Shown here: positions 27,401 through 36,291 of the stretch, piece after piece | Position numbering within the stretch: the first letter of the stretch is position 1 | How the letters are laid out: every line of letters starts with the position of its first letter | NCBI RefSeq assembly: GCF_965363235.1 | Contig: NC_134838.1 | Coordinates: 6,205,001-6,269,000 of the forward strand | Origin: Mytilus galloprovincialis | Lineage: Eukaryota; Mollusca; Bivalvia; Mytilida; Mytilidae | DNA length: 64,000 nucleotides | Reading direction: 5' to 3' | Position numbers and translations under genes: made by a program | The notes under the pieces: model-generated | Database searches by the model: none | Told to the model about the DNA's origin: nothing | What the model saw: only the letters and a program-made list of their open reading frames with translations

Positions 27401-30400
27401 AATATATGGCTATAAGAAATTTAGTAAGATTCATAAGCTATTACAGTTACTAAAAGTTTGTTATAAGAACTTATGGTAGTATTGGAATATTGATAAACTA
27501 TTTAGATTTTTTTTGTACTTGCAAAAAGGCATTTTATTTCCAAAGTCTAGGAACAAATATCAGAATTAAAAATTAAAAAATGAGAAAAAACACATTTACA
27601 AAATATCTTCAGAAAATTGTGAAATATATCAGTTTCCTAATTTAAGCAAAACAATCTATTTAAATTGATTGATATTCCTAAGTGGCCTCCACTATATTTT
27701 GGCTTCCATACTACCTTAAGTTAGATTCAGTTGTTAAAGCTATATTAGAGCTTAGCTAAAAATAAATGCATCTCTTTTAGACATATAACAAGGCAGTGTT
27801 ATATTAAATTTATAGGAGCAGTACAAAAATCTGAAGATCGAAAAAAGAAAAATGATCCTCTTTTGGTGTCAAGTAGACAAACAAAAGAATTAACACAGAA
27901 AATTCATGAGCATTGGGAACCAGACCACCACAACTTAAACCAGGGTGTGTTTGTAAGGGGACAATCCAAGGAGGGTCCCACTAGCTTTGATAGTTGGCTG
28001 ATGTTTGGGGGAACACCAGCAGAGGGATCCACTGGCATTGTGGATGCATTTGCTTGTAAGTTGTAGTAGATTTGCAGCATTTGCTAGTTAGTTTGTAGTA
28101 GATTTGCAAACAGACAGGGATAAACAGCAATCTTTATATTTACTGCTTTGTTAAATGCTCAGAAATAAGCCTCATTTCAATTATAACATAACAAGGAAAG
28201 ATAATGCAGATGGAATGAAATCTTTGAACTTTATTCTTTTTACAGTCAGAGAATATGAAAAAAAATATGCTTTTAAGTTTTAAATTATGAGAAAATAATC
28301 ATAAGTGTTTAAGTAATTTTATTAATAGATATATCATATACAAATAATAGTATAAATAAGTACTTACTTACAAGTAATTAAAAAAAAAATGGATAAGGAT
28401 AAAAGAACATTGAAATTATATAAATACATTGTCTCAAAAATAATGTTGAAATAGTTGTCTTCTCTAAAAACAAATACACAAATACAAAAATGTACAGCAT
28501 TTTTATACTTTTTATGTTAGTATTTTAAATAAAACTGGTAACTTCAGAATAAGGGGAGATAATTTGATAAAATAATGTTATACGGAAATTCTTTTTAGCT
28601 TGTATATCAATAAATCAATTTTTAATTGACTGTTAACAGATACTTCAATATGGTGATATGATCTTTCTATCTTTCATTATGTCCCATGCGCACCTAACAT
28701 TACCATGCATGATAACTTAACAACATAAGGCATGTTCTAACCAATTTAAAAAAAAAACAAGGTAATTTAATGTAATATATGTTTTTGATTTTTCAGATCA
28801 AGTTGACATTATTAATCACATCAAAATGTCTCAAAAATATGCAACACACAATACAATACAAAGATCCTTGAAATATAGATATCATGATCTAATATGAAAG
28901 TTTTAAATAATATTTCATTTTACATGTACAAGTTAATATTTACCGTTGAAAAACGTTGATTCATATTTACTTACACGGCATCACATATACTAAATATCAA
29001 ATTAAGCAATACGCTGTCTCATATATGAACCTGCCTGCATAGTAGCCTTTTTGTGCTAAGACTGCTATAAGAAACACTAATCAGTCAACCATGAACAAAC
29101 TATTTATGTGTTTACTTGATACCTATATCTATTGACCTTGTGTTAACTTGATACCTATATTTATTGACCTTGTGTTAACTTGATACCTATATTTATTGAC
29201 CTTGTGTTTACTTGATACCTATATTTATTGACCTTGTGTTAACTTGATACCTATATTTATTGACCTTGACCTATTACAGTGACAGAGGAGACAGAGTATT
29301 ACAACATAGAGAGTAGTGTTGGTAGTAAGGTAGCTCAGCAGTTACAGAAAGGAGACAAAGTTAGGATTGGCATCAATGGAAGTGTCCAGTCTCAAGATCT
29401 AAAGGTCAAGAGATGGACCAGAGAAACAAGGTAATATATACAGAATGGAGATAAAGTTAGGATTGGCATCAATGGAAGTGTCCAGTCTCAAGATCTTAAG
29501 GTCAAGAGATGGACCAGAGAAACAAGGTAATATATACAGAAAGGAGATAAAGTTAGGATTGGCATCAATGGAAGTGTCCAGTCTCAAGATCTTAAGGTCA
29601 AGAGATGGACCAGAGAAACAAGGTAATATATACAGAAAGGATATAAAGTTAGGATTGGCATCAGTGGAAGTGTCCAGTCTCAAGATCTTAAGGTCAAGAG
29701 ATGGACCAGAGAAACAAGGTAATATATACAGAATGGAGATAAAGTTAGGATTGGCATCAATGGAAGTGTCCAGTCTCAAGATCTAAAGGTCAAGAGATGG
29801 ACCAGAGAAACAAGGTAATATATACAGAAAGGAGATAAAGTTAGGATTGGCATCAGTGGTAGTGTCCAGTCTCAAGATCTTAAGGTCAAGAGATGGACCA
29901 GAGAAACAAGGTAATATATACAGAAAGGAGATAAAGTTAGGATTGGCATCAATGGAAATGTCCAGTCTCAAGATCTTAAGGTCAAGAGATGGACCAGAGA
30001 AACAAGGTAATATATACAGAAAGGAGATAAAGTTAGGATTGGCATCAATGGAAGTGTCCAGTCTCAAGATCTAAAGGTCAAGAGATGGACCAGAGAAACA
30101 AGGTAATATATACAGAAAGGAAACAAAGTTAGGATTGGCATCAATGGAAGTGTCCAGTCTCAAGATCTTAAGGTCAAGAGATGGACCAGAGAAACAAGGT
30201 AATATATACAGAAAGGAGATAAAGTTAGGATTGGCATCAATGGAAGTGTCCAGTCTCAAGATCTTAAGGTCAAGAGATGGACCAGAGAAACAAGGTAATA
30301 TATACAGAAAGGGGATAAAGTTAGGATTGGCATCAATTGAAGTGTCCAGTCTCAAGATCTTAAGGTCAAAAGATGGACCAGAGAAACAAGGTAATATATA

Positions 30401-33400
30401 CAGAAAGGGGATAAAGTTAGGATTGGCATCAATGGAAGTGTCCAGTCTCAAGATCTAAAGGTCAAGAGATGGACCAGAGAAACAAGGTAATATATACAGA
30501 AAGGAGATAAAGTTAGGATTGGCATCAATGGAAGTGTCCAGTCTCAAGATCTTAAGGTCAAGAGATGGACCAGAGAAACAAGGTAATATATACAGAAAGG
30601 AGACAAAATTAGGATTGGCATCAATGGAAGTGTCCAGTCTCAAGATCTAAAGGTCAAGAGATGGACCAGAGAAACAAGGTAATATATACAGAAAGGAGAT
30701 AAAGTTAGGATTGGCATCAATGGAAGTGTCCAGTCTCAAGATCTAAAGGTCAAGAGATGGACCAGAGAAACAAGGTAATATATACAGAAAGGAGATAAAG
30801 TTAGGATTGGCATCAATGGAAGTGTCCAGTCTCAAGATCTTAAGGTCAAGAGATGAACCAGAGAAACAAGGTAATATATACAGAAAGGAGATAAAGTTAG
30901 GATTGGCATCAATTGAAGTGTCCAGTCTCAAGATCTAAAGGTCAAGAGATGGACCAGAGAAACAAGGTAATATATACAGAAAGGAGATAAAGTTAGGATT
31001 GGCATCAATGGAAGTGTCCAGTCTCAAGATCTTAAGGTCAAGAGATGGACCAGAGAAACAAGGTAATATATACAGAAAGGAAACAAAGTTAGGATTGGCA
31101 TCAATTGAAGTGTCCAGTCTCAAGATCTAAAGGTCAAGAGATGGACCAGAGAAACAAGGTAATATATACAGAATGGAGATAAAGTTAGGATTGGGATCAA
31201 TGGAAGTGTCCAGTCTCAAGATCTTAAGGTCAAGAGATGGACCAGAGAAACAAGGTAATATATACAGAAAGGAAACAAAGTTAGGATTGGCATCAATGGA
31301 AGTGTCCAGTCTCAAGATCTAAAGGTCAAGAGATGGACCAGAGAAACAAGGTAATATATACAGAAAGGAGATAAAGTTAGGATTGGCATCAATGGAAGTG
31401 TCCAGTCTCAAGATCTTAAGGTCAAGAGATGGACCAGAGAAACAAGGTAATATATACAGAAAGGAAACAAAGTTAGGATTGGCATCAGTGGTAGTGTCCA
31501 GTCTCAAGATCTTAAGGTCAAGAGATGGACCAGAGAAACAAGGTAATATATACAGAAAGGAGATAAAGTTAGGATTGGCATCAATGGAAATGTCCAGTCT
31601 CAAGATCTTAAGGTCAAGAGATGGACCAGAGAAACAAGGTAATATATACAGAAAGGAGACAAAATTAGGATTGGCATCAATGGAAGTGTCCAGTCTCAAG
31701 ATCTAAAGGTCAAGAGATGGACCAGAGAAACAAGGTAATATATACAGAATGGAGATAAAGTTAGGATTGGCATCAATGGAAGTGTCCAGTCTCAAGATCT
31801 TAAGGTCAAGAGATGGACCAGAGAAACAAGGTAATATATACAGAAAGGAGATAAAGTTAGGATTGGCATCAATGGAAGTGTCCAGTCTCAAGATCTAAAG
31901 GTCAAGAGATGGACCAGAGAAACAAGGTAATATATACAGAAAGGAGATAAAGTTAGAATTGGCATCAATTGAAGTGTCCAGTCTCAAGATCTAAAGGTCA
32001 AGAGATGGACCAGAGAAACAAGGTAATATATACAGAAAGGAAACAAAGTTAGGATTGGCATCAATGGAAGTGTCCAGTCTCAAGATCTTAAGGTCAAGAG
32101 ATGGACCAGAGAAACAAGGTAATATATACAGAAAGGAAACAAAGTTAGGATTGGCATCAATTGAAGTGTCCAGTCTCAAGATCTAAAGGTCAAGAGATGG
32201 ACCAGAGAAACAAGGTAATATATACAGAAAGGAGATAAAGTTAGGATTGGGATCAATGGAAGTGTCCAGTCTCAAGATCTAAAGGTCAAGAGATGGACCA
32301 GAGAAACAAGGTAATATATACAGAAAGGAGATAAAGTTAGGATTGGCATCAATGGAAGTGTCCAGTCTCAAGATCTTAAGGTCAAGAGATGGACCAGAGA
32401 AACAAGGTAATATATACAGAAAGGAAACAAAGTTAGGATTGGCATCAATGGAAGTGTCCAGTCTCAAGATCTTAAGGTCAAGAGATGGACCAGAGAAACA
32501 AGGTAATATATACAGAAAGGAGATAAAGTTAGGATTGGCATCAATGGAAGTGTCCAGTCTCAAGATCTTAAGGTCAAGAGATGGACCAGAGAAACAAGGT
32601 AATATATACAGAAAGGAAACAAAGTTAGGATTGGCATCAATGGAAGTGTCCAGTCTCAAGATCTTAAGGTCAAGAGATGGACCAGAGAAACAAGGTAATA
32701 TATACAGAAAGGAGATAAAGTTAGGATTAGCATCAATGGAAGTGTCCAGTCTCAAGATCTTAAGGTCAAGAGATGGACCAGAGAAACAAGGTAATATATA
32801 CAGAAAGGAGATAAAGTAGATTCGAGAAGGCAAAGTCATACCATATAGGAACAACCAAGGTTATGGGAAAAAGCATGTACACAGATCAAACCAAACCATT
32901 TTAAGCATCTTCAATATTTACAAATCTTTATATGTCAATAAATAAACTCATCATAGATACTAGGATTCAAATTTAGTATTTACGCCAGACGTGCGTTTTG
33001 TTTACAAAAGACTCAACAGTGACGCTCGAATGAAAAAAGGTTAAAACGGCCAAATAAAGTATGAAGTTGAAGAGCATAGAGGACCAAAAAATCATAAAAG
33101 TTTTACCAAATACAGCTAAGGTAATCTATTCCTGAGGTAGAAAAGCCTAAGGATTTCAAAAAGTTTAATGGATTGTAAACAATTAATTTAATATTGTGAC
33201 CATATCAATGACAATTCAAGTCCACACAGAAGTGCTGACTACTGGGCTGGTGATACCCTCGGGGAATTAAAACTCCACCAGCAGTGGCATTTACCGTTTA
33301 GTTGTAAATAAACTCATCATAGATACCAGGATTCATATTTAGTATTTAGGCCAGACGCCTGTTTTGTCTACATAAGACTCATCAGTGACGCTCCAATGAA

Positions 33401-35292
33401 AAAAAAAATTTCAAAGTTTTGAGCAGGGCAAATATATTTTTGTAATTGACAGCAGAAAATGATAGTGACCTATGTTTCTTATGTTAAAAAAAAATTAATT
33501 ATCAAAAAATACTTTTGTTCATTACTTTAACAGCTACATAAAGGAAGAAGAACCTGAAAGGAAAAGTAATGGTGTCATGATCATTCCACTATGTTGGGAT
33601 GATGCAGTTACCAGTCCTGTCACTAAAGTTATCTCCCCTAGAGGGGAACTAGAGGAAAGAGCTAAACCAGTAAGTATTTATTAATTTAACTATCAGAGGC
33701 AGATTAAGAGGGGTCCAGGGTGCCTGGGCCACTGCCCCTTCTGTGGTAGTCAGTGAAAATTCTGAATTCGCCACAGACTATTCTTCATCTGATGTAAATT
33801 CATCTCAGTGCAGATGCTTTTAACTCAGATATCCAAAGTCCTTGATTGTTAACCCTTTTGATTAGATTGACGCTAGTTTGTCATCAATCATCAGAAGTAT
33901 CTCATTTGCTTTGTAAGAAGTGTAAATTTTTACTTTTAAAGATACAGGGTACTTCTTTTAATTTATACTATACTTAAAGATGTGTTTCAATTAACTTCAA
34001 GTAAACATTATCAAAGATTGATAAGTAAATAGTCTATCTTTAATGTGACTTTACAGGATTTTTTTTCTGATTACTAATTTACTATGCCCTTTACCAGCCA
34101 TTTTGTTCTTTGTATCATCAATTATTAAGAAAGTCATTTTTTGTTTCAGAATTTATGTGAGACACATCCAGTTTTGTTTACTAAAGAAAATGAGGAAGAT
34201 AGATTGAAAGAAAAAATAAGTATGACAATAATCGAAAGACCAGGGAGTTATAAAGTAAAACATCGTCCAAAATCACGTACATATGTTACTGGTCATGAAC
34301 AAAATAATAAACTTGTAGACATTACTATAGACCAGAAATCATTGGATGATGAATCAATGCTTCATAATTTATCGGTTGACGATGTTTTGCGACATACGCT
34401 TGATAACCGACGGACACATCATAGGTCAGAGGATAGCCTGGACGGAAGTAGTATTTATTTTGAACAAAATGGAATGTCTCCACGGATGGATGATGGAAAA
34501 GAAAATGTGCACAGTCCTAGCAAAATTAGTATTGTGGATTCACATGCTAGTGACAGAAGTGATATAAGTTCTAAACATTCCAAGGCCAAAGTTGTGACCT
34601 TGAATTATAGCATAGGTCGGTCGAAGACATCTGATTTAGTAGTAGGTCCCCCAACAGGATCTCTTGTACGATCTAACACAGATATTTCATTGAAGTCTGC
34701 AAGTTCTGTCAGAGGAAGTGATAGATCATATAGGAATGGTGAACGTTCTGGTTCAAAACTTGGTTATCGTAGTTCTTCTGGAAGATCAGGGCGTATTGGA
34801 AGTCCAGCACTATACTCAAGTTTTGGCCCCAAATCTGAAACTGAATATATTCAGATTTCTTCTCAAATCAAAATGCCTATTCCTAATCCAACACACCCAA
34901 ACCTACCGAAACAAGATGAATATATATCTCAAGCAAAAACTAATGAAGCAATAAGACAGGTAACTAAACAGAACAAAGTGCAGGTTGTTGAAAAAGAACG
35001 AGAGGTCAAACAAACGACCCCAGCACCTGCTCCGTCTCCAGAACCACCTGTGGAAGAGAGAGAGGAAACCAAAGTAGCAGATCCCAAAAGATCAGCACCT
35101 CTATCACCTGCAACCGTATCTATAAATATACCAACAGCTGAACAGTTTGAAGGTGAATCTCCATGGCCGACAAATAGAACTGGAACTGAGGTAGAAACCA
35201 CTAGTCGCCTCAAAAAAGAAGGAACTGATTTACAGAAAATAACAGAAAGTTCGATTGAAAAAACTGTTAAATTCAAGGATGACCTGTCTTGA
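6282..35292 (+). CDS. Unidentified 705-residue protein, eight coding exons (whole gene)
   Basis: CDS segments are 6339-6413, 20584-20759, 21567-21667, 26743-26838, 27816-28055, 29280-29430, 33534-33669 and 34150-35292. All junctions are GT-AG and keep one frame, giving 2118 coding bases. An acceptor (TTTAATTGCAG) at 6281 shows the ATG exon has an upstream untranslated exon, so the gene starts further left. The product is polar and probably mostly disordered. Residues 1-150 are basic and rich in S/P/R/K. Residues 150-280 hold the most ordered-looking part, with SFDSWLMFGGTPAEG and KGDKVRIGINGSVQS. Residues 326-705 are rich in Ser, Lys, Glu and Pro. I see no signal peptide, membrane segment or catalytic motif and cannot name the family. 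Its introns carry five minisatellite arrays. Confidence 0.85.
6575..6668. repeat. Two-copy tandem duplication, ~46-bp unit
   Basis: AAAATGAGGGGTCAAG occurs at about 6576 and again at 6622, each followed by GGTCCTGAATTAAG or GGTTCTGAATTAAG and TTTGATATGTTG. It lies in coding intron 1, just past exon 1. Confidence 0.85.
8185..10520 (-). mobile_element. LINE retrotransposon remnant (RT + RNase H), inactive
   Basis: Read on the minus strand, the remnant encodes, in broken frames, reverse transcriptase motifs QAGFRQYKSTEDQ, VDFQRAFDKVW (motif A), QGGVLQPTLFILFMNDL (motif B) and a motif C that reads YAND instead of YADD. A thumb/connection part follows (RPHLEYGSSAWM), then RNase H (YTDGGATN; GNEQADKLAKYG) and a C-terminal segment (FRLRTGHNRLNQHLH). 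Frameshifts, the lost catalytic Asp and a 265-bp insertion at 8660-8925 make it dead. An RNase H downstream of the RT fits the I/Jockey side of LINEs. The 5' part and any endonuclease are missing. Confidence 0.85.
8660..8925 (-). mobile_element. Family B repeat inserted in the LINE RNase H region
   Basis: The LINE reading frame is interrupted between GNEQADKLAKYG (upstream in coordinates) and FLTDALSVLQALKND. The intervening DNA nearly matches 11730-11975, including GGGGCCAGCTGAAGGACG and TGTCTCTTTGACACATTCCC. It is therefore a later insertion into the LINE. Confidence 0.85.
10650..11655. repeat. 51-bp minisatellite, left block (~20 units)
   Basis: The consensus is built round ACATTGGCATAACATTG, ATTGTCAGTCAAATGTAAAC and AGGCTGATAACAAA. 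The first unit near 10650-10740 is degenerate and the middle units are 85-95% alike by eye. The unit length is a multiple of three and lacks stops on the minus strand, which makes long artefactual ORFs. The array lies in coding intron 1. Confidence 0.95.
11656..11976 (-). mobile_element. Family B repeat inserted in the 51-bp array
   Basis: The array is interrupted after a GTCAGTCA by GAGGTATAGGGGGAGGG and resumes at AAATGTAAAC. The insert includes the CCTGTCCCAAGTCAGGAGCC block and the whole segment shared with 8660-8925. On its opposite strand it would start with AATGGAAATGGGGAATG. Confidence 0.85.
11977..12665. repeat. 51-bp minisatellite, right block (~13 units)
   Basis: Same unit as 10650-11655, continuing past the inserted family B repeat and ending near CATTGGCATGG at about 12665. 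One unit near 12505 is a deletion variant lacking the AACAAAACATT part. Confidence 0.95.
12666..17600. other. Intronic AT-rich DNA
   Basis: Part of coding intron 1. No exon continuing the flanking frame, no RNA gene and no transposon ends could be recognised. A short (TG)n tract lies near 13840-13855. Confidence 0.45.
17605..18112. mobile_element. Fold-back element with degenerate inverted arms
   Basis: The left half is rich in TCGTGGTGAGGTCGT-like words on the plus strand. The right half carries the complement (ACGACC, CACCACG, ACTACG). The outer ends align when inverted: GTGAAAAAAATGAAAATTTT near 17651 against AATTGTCATTTTCAC near 18100-18114. Base composition is richer in GC than the flanks. 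No protein is visible. Confidence 0.65.
18113..18462 (-). mobile_element. Dispersed bivalve repeat (family C), reverse orientation
   Basis: Read in reverse it begins AGATGTGGTATGAGTGCCAA then TGAGACAACTCTCCATCC, followed by ACCATTATAGGCCAAGGTAC and CGGCCTTCAACACGGAGCC. This head is the same as the head of the element that has expanded at 21775-25395. It is an abundant mussel-type repeat, not a gene. Confidence 0.8.
18921..19275. mobile_element. MITE, family A, second copy lacking recognisable ends
   Basis: Collinear with 1799-2153: ATCGGGTAC, TTGCTAAATTACTGAAATC, AATGCGGCCACTTTCATTTT and GACTAAATCAGTTTAAATC all recur in order. The terminal AAAGGAGTAGG ends were not found; the right side runs into the 27-bp array. 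Confidence 0.8.
19345..20440. repeat. 27-bp minisatellite (~40 units)
   Basis: The unit is close to TTTTGACCATGGTGTTGTC plus TGTTTATG. Variants are GTGTGGTC, GATGTTGCC, shortened units lacking TTTATG, and two long units with GGAAGTCTCAGTCTG near 20210-20270. Each unit carries the palindrome CCATGG. It ends about 140 bp before the acceptor of coding exon 2. A 407-codon frame runs through it only because the unit is 9 stop-free codons. Confidence 0.95.
20584..20759 (+). CDS. Coding exon 2 of the 705-residue protein
   Basis: Acceptor TTTATTTTGTAG, donor CCAAG|GTAAGT. It continues the exon 1 frame (KRPLGEIEIKHRYYPPQPVL...) and ends two bases into a codon. Confidence 0.85.
20760..21566. other. 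Coding intron 2
   Basis: AT-rich intron with no array or recognised element. It ends at the acceptor TTTGTTATTTCAG. Confidence 0.6.
21567..21667 (+). CDS. Coding exon 3 of the 705-residue protein
   Basis: Acceptor TTTGTTATTTCAG, donor AAACA|GTATGT. Basic, Ser/Pro/Arg-rich residues (NIQSAPSKGRRPQSPNRQ...). The split codons at both ends join correctly. Confidence 0.85.
21775..25395. repeat. 55-bp-core mosaic satellite grown from a dispersed repeat
   Basis: A core of 55 bp (CTTCCATAAGAGATCAGATG, ACACAGAAATAAACAACTAT, AGGTCACTGTACAGC) repeats roughly fifty times. Three linkers alternate in blocks: none; CTTCAAACCCATACCAATGAG (20 bp quoted in part) plus ACAAC; and AGATGTGGAATGATTTCCAA plus TGAGACAAC. 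The left edge is the normal head of the family C repeat (TAGATGTGGAATGATTGCC) and the right edge passes into that repeat's unamplified remainder. It lies in coding intron 3. Confidence 0.95.
25396..25645 (+). mobile_element. Unamplified remainder of the family C repeat
   Basis: Directly after the last array unit comes CATATTCAGCTCTAAAAAAAG, then CCTGAAATGACAAATGTAAC, a GGACAGGCACATACAGAATA block and GGCGGCAAACCCTCCCCCC. I recognise this order as the ordinary single-copy body of an abundant mussel repeat whose head is the array unit. Confidence 0.75.
25646..26742. other. Intronic DNA, remainder of coding intron 3
   Basis: AT-rich; nothing recognised before the acceptor TTTCTTTTTTAG of exon 4. 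Confidence 0.5.
26743..26838 (+). CDS. Coding exon 4 of the 705-residue protein
   Basis: Acceptor TTTCTTTTTTAG, donor GCAG|GTACTG. Ser/Pro/Arg-rich segment (EIQGRPLTSSKSQPSTPRAN...). Length 96, starting and ending in phase 1. Confidence 0.85.
27816..28055 (+). CDS. Coding exon 5 of the 705-residue protein
   Basis: Acceptor AAATTTATAG, donor TGCTT|GTAAGT. It encodes the most ordered-looking part of the protein: QTKELTQKIHEHWEPDHHN, then EGPTSFDSWLMFGGTPAEG and STGIVDAFA. The Trp, Gly and aromatic content suggests a folded or binding motif; I cannot assign it to a family. Confidence 0.9.
28797..28897 (+). CDS. Possible alternative terminal exon
   Basis: A strong acceptor (GTTTTTGATTTTTCAG) at 28796 is in phase with exon 5. 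Joining it would complete a Tyr codon and add 33 residues (beginning YQVDIINHIKMSQ) before TGA at 28895-28897. This would give a short isoform ending near residue 237. No GT donor follows within the frame, so it could only be a terminal exon. It may equally be a decoy. Confidence 0.3.
29114..29270. repeat. 32-bp tandem array (five units) beside a splice acceptor
   Basis: ACTTGATACCTATATTTATT followed by GACCTTGTGTTA repeats with starts at 29114, 29146, 29178, 29210 and 29242. The last unit runs into GACCTATTACAG, the acceptor of coding exon 6, so the array forms the polypyrimidine/branch region of that splice site. Confidence 0.95.
29280..29430 (+). CDS. Coding exon 6; its 3' end seeded the 96-bp array
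   Basis: Acceptor GACCTATTACAG, donor ACAAG|GTAATA. It encodes TEETEYYNIESSVGSKVAQQ followed by LQKGDKVRIGINGSVQSQD and a basic tail. The last 83 bp and the first 13 bp of the intron are copied tandemly downstream. The frame joins exon 7 cleanly when the first donor is used. Confidence 0.85.
29343..32803. repeat. 96-bp array made from an exon end plus its 5' splice site (36 units)
   Basis: The word TACAG starts at 29343 (in the exon) and at 32799 (last unit). The difference, 3456, is exactly 36 x 96, so no net indel has accumulated. Each unit has 83 bp of exon-derived sequence (from AAAGGAGAYAAAGTTAGG to GAAACAAG) and the intron start GTAATATATACAG. Variable sites include GATCTAAAG/GATCTTAAG, GAGATAAAG/GAAACAAAG and AATGGAAGTG/AATTGAAGTG. 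Frames through the array on both strands are artefacts of a 32-codon unit. Confidence 0.97.
32935..33410. mobile_element. Dispersed bivalve repeat with terminal direct repeat
   Basis: AAACTCATCATAGATAC followed by GGATTCAAATTTAGTATTTA and GCCAGACG occurs at about 32942 and again at about 33309. Each copy is followed by GACTCA.CAGTGACGCTC. Between them are TGAAGTTGAAGAGCATAGAG and GGTGATACCCTCGGGG. The related GATGAAGAGCTATAATCC block at 38800-38975 suggests a shared family. Confidence 0.7.
33534..33669 (+). CDS. Coding exon 7 of the 705-residue protein
   Basis: Acceptor ATTACTTTAACAG, donor CCA|GTAAGT. Encodes SYIKEEEPERKSNGVMIIPL and CWDDAVTSPVTKVISPRGEL; ends in phase 0. Confidence 0.85.
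34150..35292 (+). CDS. Terminal coding exon 8 of the 705-residue protein
   Basis: Acceptor TTTTTTGTTTCAG. It encodes 380 residues to TGA at 35290-35292. The segment is hydrophilic: NLCETHPVLFTKENEEDR at the start, a Ser-rich middle (GSDRSYRNGERSGSKLGYRS), a Pro/Glu stretch (TTPAPAPSPEPPVEEREE) and a Lys/Glu-rich C-terminus. It looks intrinsically disordered. Length and uninterrupted frame make this the most secure exon of the gene. Confidence 0.92.
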   Translation, partial: NLCETHPVLFTKENEEDRLKEKISMTIIERPGSYKVKHRPKSRTYVTGHEQNNKLVDITIDQKSLDDESMLHNLSVDDVLRHTLDNRRTHHRSEDSLDGSSIYFEQNGMSPRMDDGKENVHSPSKISIVDSHASDRSDISSKHSKAKVVTLNYSIGRSKTSDLVVGPPTGSLVRSNTDISLKSASSVRGSDRSYRNGERSGSKLGYRSSSGRSGRIGSPALYSSFGPKSETEYIQISSQIKMPIPNPTHPNLPKQDEYISQAKTNEAIRQVTKQNKVQVVEKEREVKQTTPAPAPSPEPPVEEREETKVADPKRSAPLSPATVSINIPTAEQFEGESPWPTNRTGTEVETTSRLKKEGTDLQKITESSIEKTVKFKDDLS

Positions 35293-36077
35293 TATGCTTT
35301 GACATTGTTTTAGAGCTGTTCTGATTATATATTGTGTAGTTATAGATAGATATACTGTATAGATATAAACTGTAGTGAGTTAAAAGTCTCATGGTTTATA
35401 TCGTCTCAGTGTATGGTACATGCATTTCTTTAGTAGTTGATTTTAAATCATTTTCATTTTATTTTTTTTGGGATCAAATTTAAAGATAATTCACTAAATC
35501 TTTTATTACTAGATATCATTGAATCTTAGATTTCTAGAGAAATCAAAATTATAGACATCTATGAGTTTGATCTTTAAATGTACTTTTTTTTCCTATGAAT
35601 TCTAAATGTTAACTTCATAAAAATATAGAGGGTTTCAACTTGAATTTTCTAGAGGATAAATAGGATTTAGAATTCCTTGTTAATGTAATGGAAATCTTTT
35701 CTGAAATATGGATCTAAAAGTGATCTAAAATTAAGATTGTTTAAAACGTAAGATTGAAAAGACGATTATTATTGTCATCCTTATGTTATTATGTTTTAGT
35801 GATTATGTCCCTTTAATGGTATAATTAAGTGCATTTATTCGTTTACTTCTTGTGAAGAGAAGAGTCATATCACTCATATGTAAGGAAGATAATCCATTTC
35901 ATAATCAGTGTATAGGAAATACAACAGGTATTGCTATACCAGAAACCAGAAATCCTAAGAATTTATTATGCATTTGAGGCACTATTAATGTTTATTATAT
36001 ATTTGTAATTGTAGAATTGTCTATGCAGTATGATTAAAGTAAAATTTTACAAAATACAAAAAAATATTTTATAAATA

Positions 36078-36291
36078 CTGTGGATACATTATTATTTGTT
36101 GGATACCAATTTTCATGGATTTCTTGGGTACAGTTAAACCATGAAATTAAATGTTCAACAAATGATGATTTTTTTTTATAGGTTTGTAGGACTATGCAGA
36201 TCTCATCAAAGCCACGAAAGGAAATGTCTATGAATATGCAAGTTATCCTTAATCCACTTAAATTGGTATCCACGAAAATAAATGAATCCAC
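36078..36291. mobile_element. TA-flanked MITE, family D, copy 1
   Basis: Left end CTGTGGATACATTATT; right end AATAAATGAATCCACA (decayed final base). It shares CTTGGGTACAG.TAAA..A, AAATTAAATGTTC, ATAGG.TTGTA and ATGAATCCACA in order with 58015-58196, which has intact ends. Confidence 0.75.

Noticed and set aside
29348-32790. Idea that each 96-bp unit is a separate alternative exon
   Set aside because: The interval between unit exons would be a 13-nt intron, too short to splice, and 83-nt exons would shift the frame. Only multiple donors are plausible.
29399-32854. Long open frames on both strands in the 96-bp array
   Set aside because: The unit is 32 codons long, so a stop-free frame repeats. 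The true sense frame meets TAA at the first intron start. The minus-strand breaks coincide with the CTAAAG variant only.
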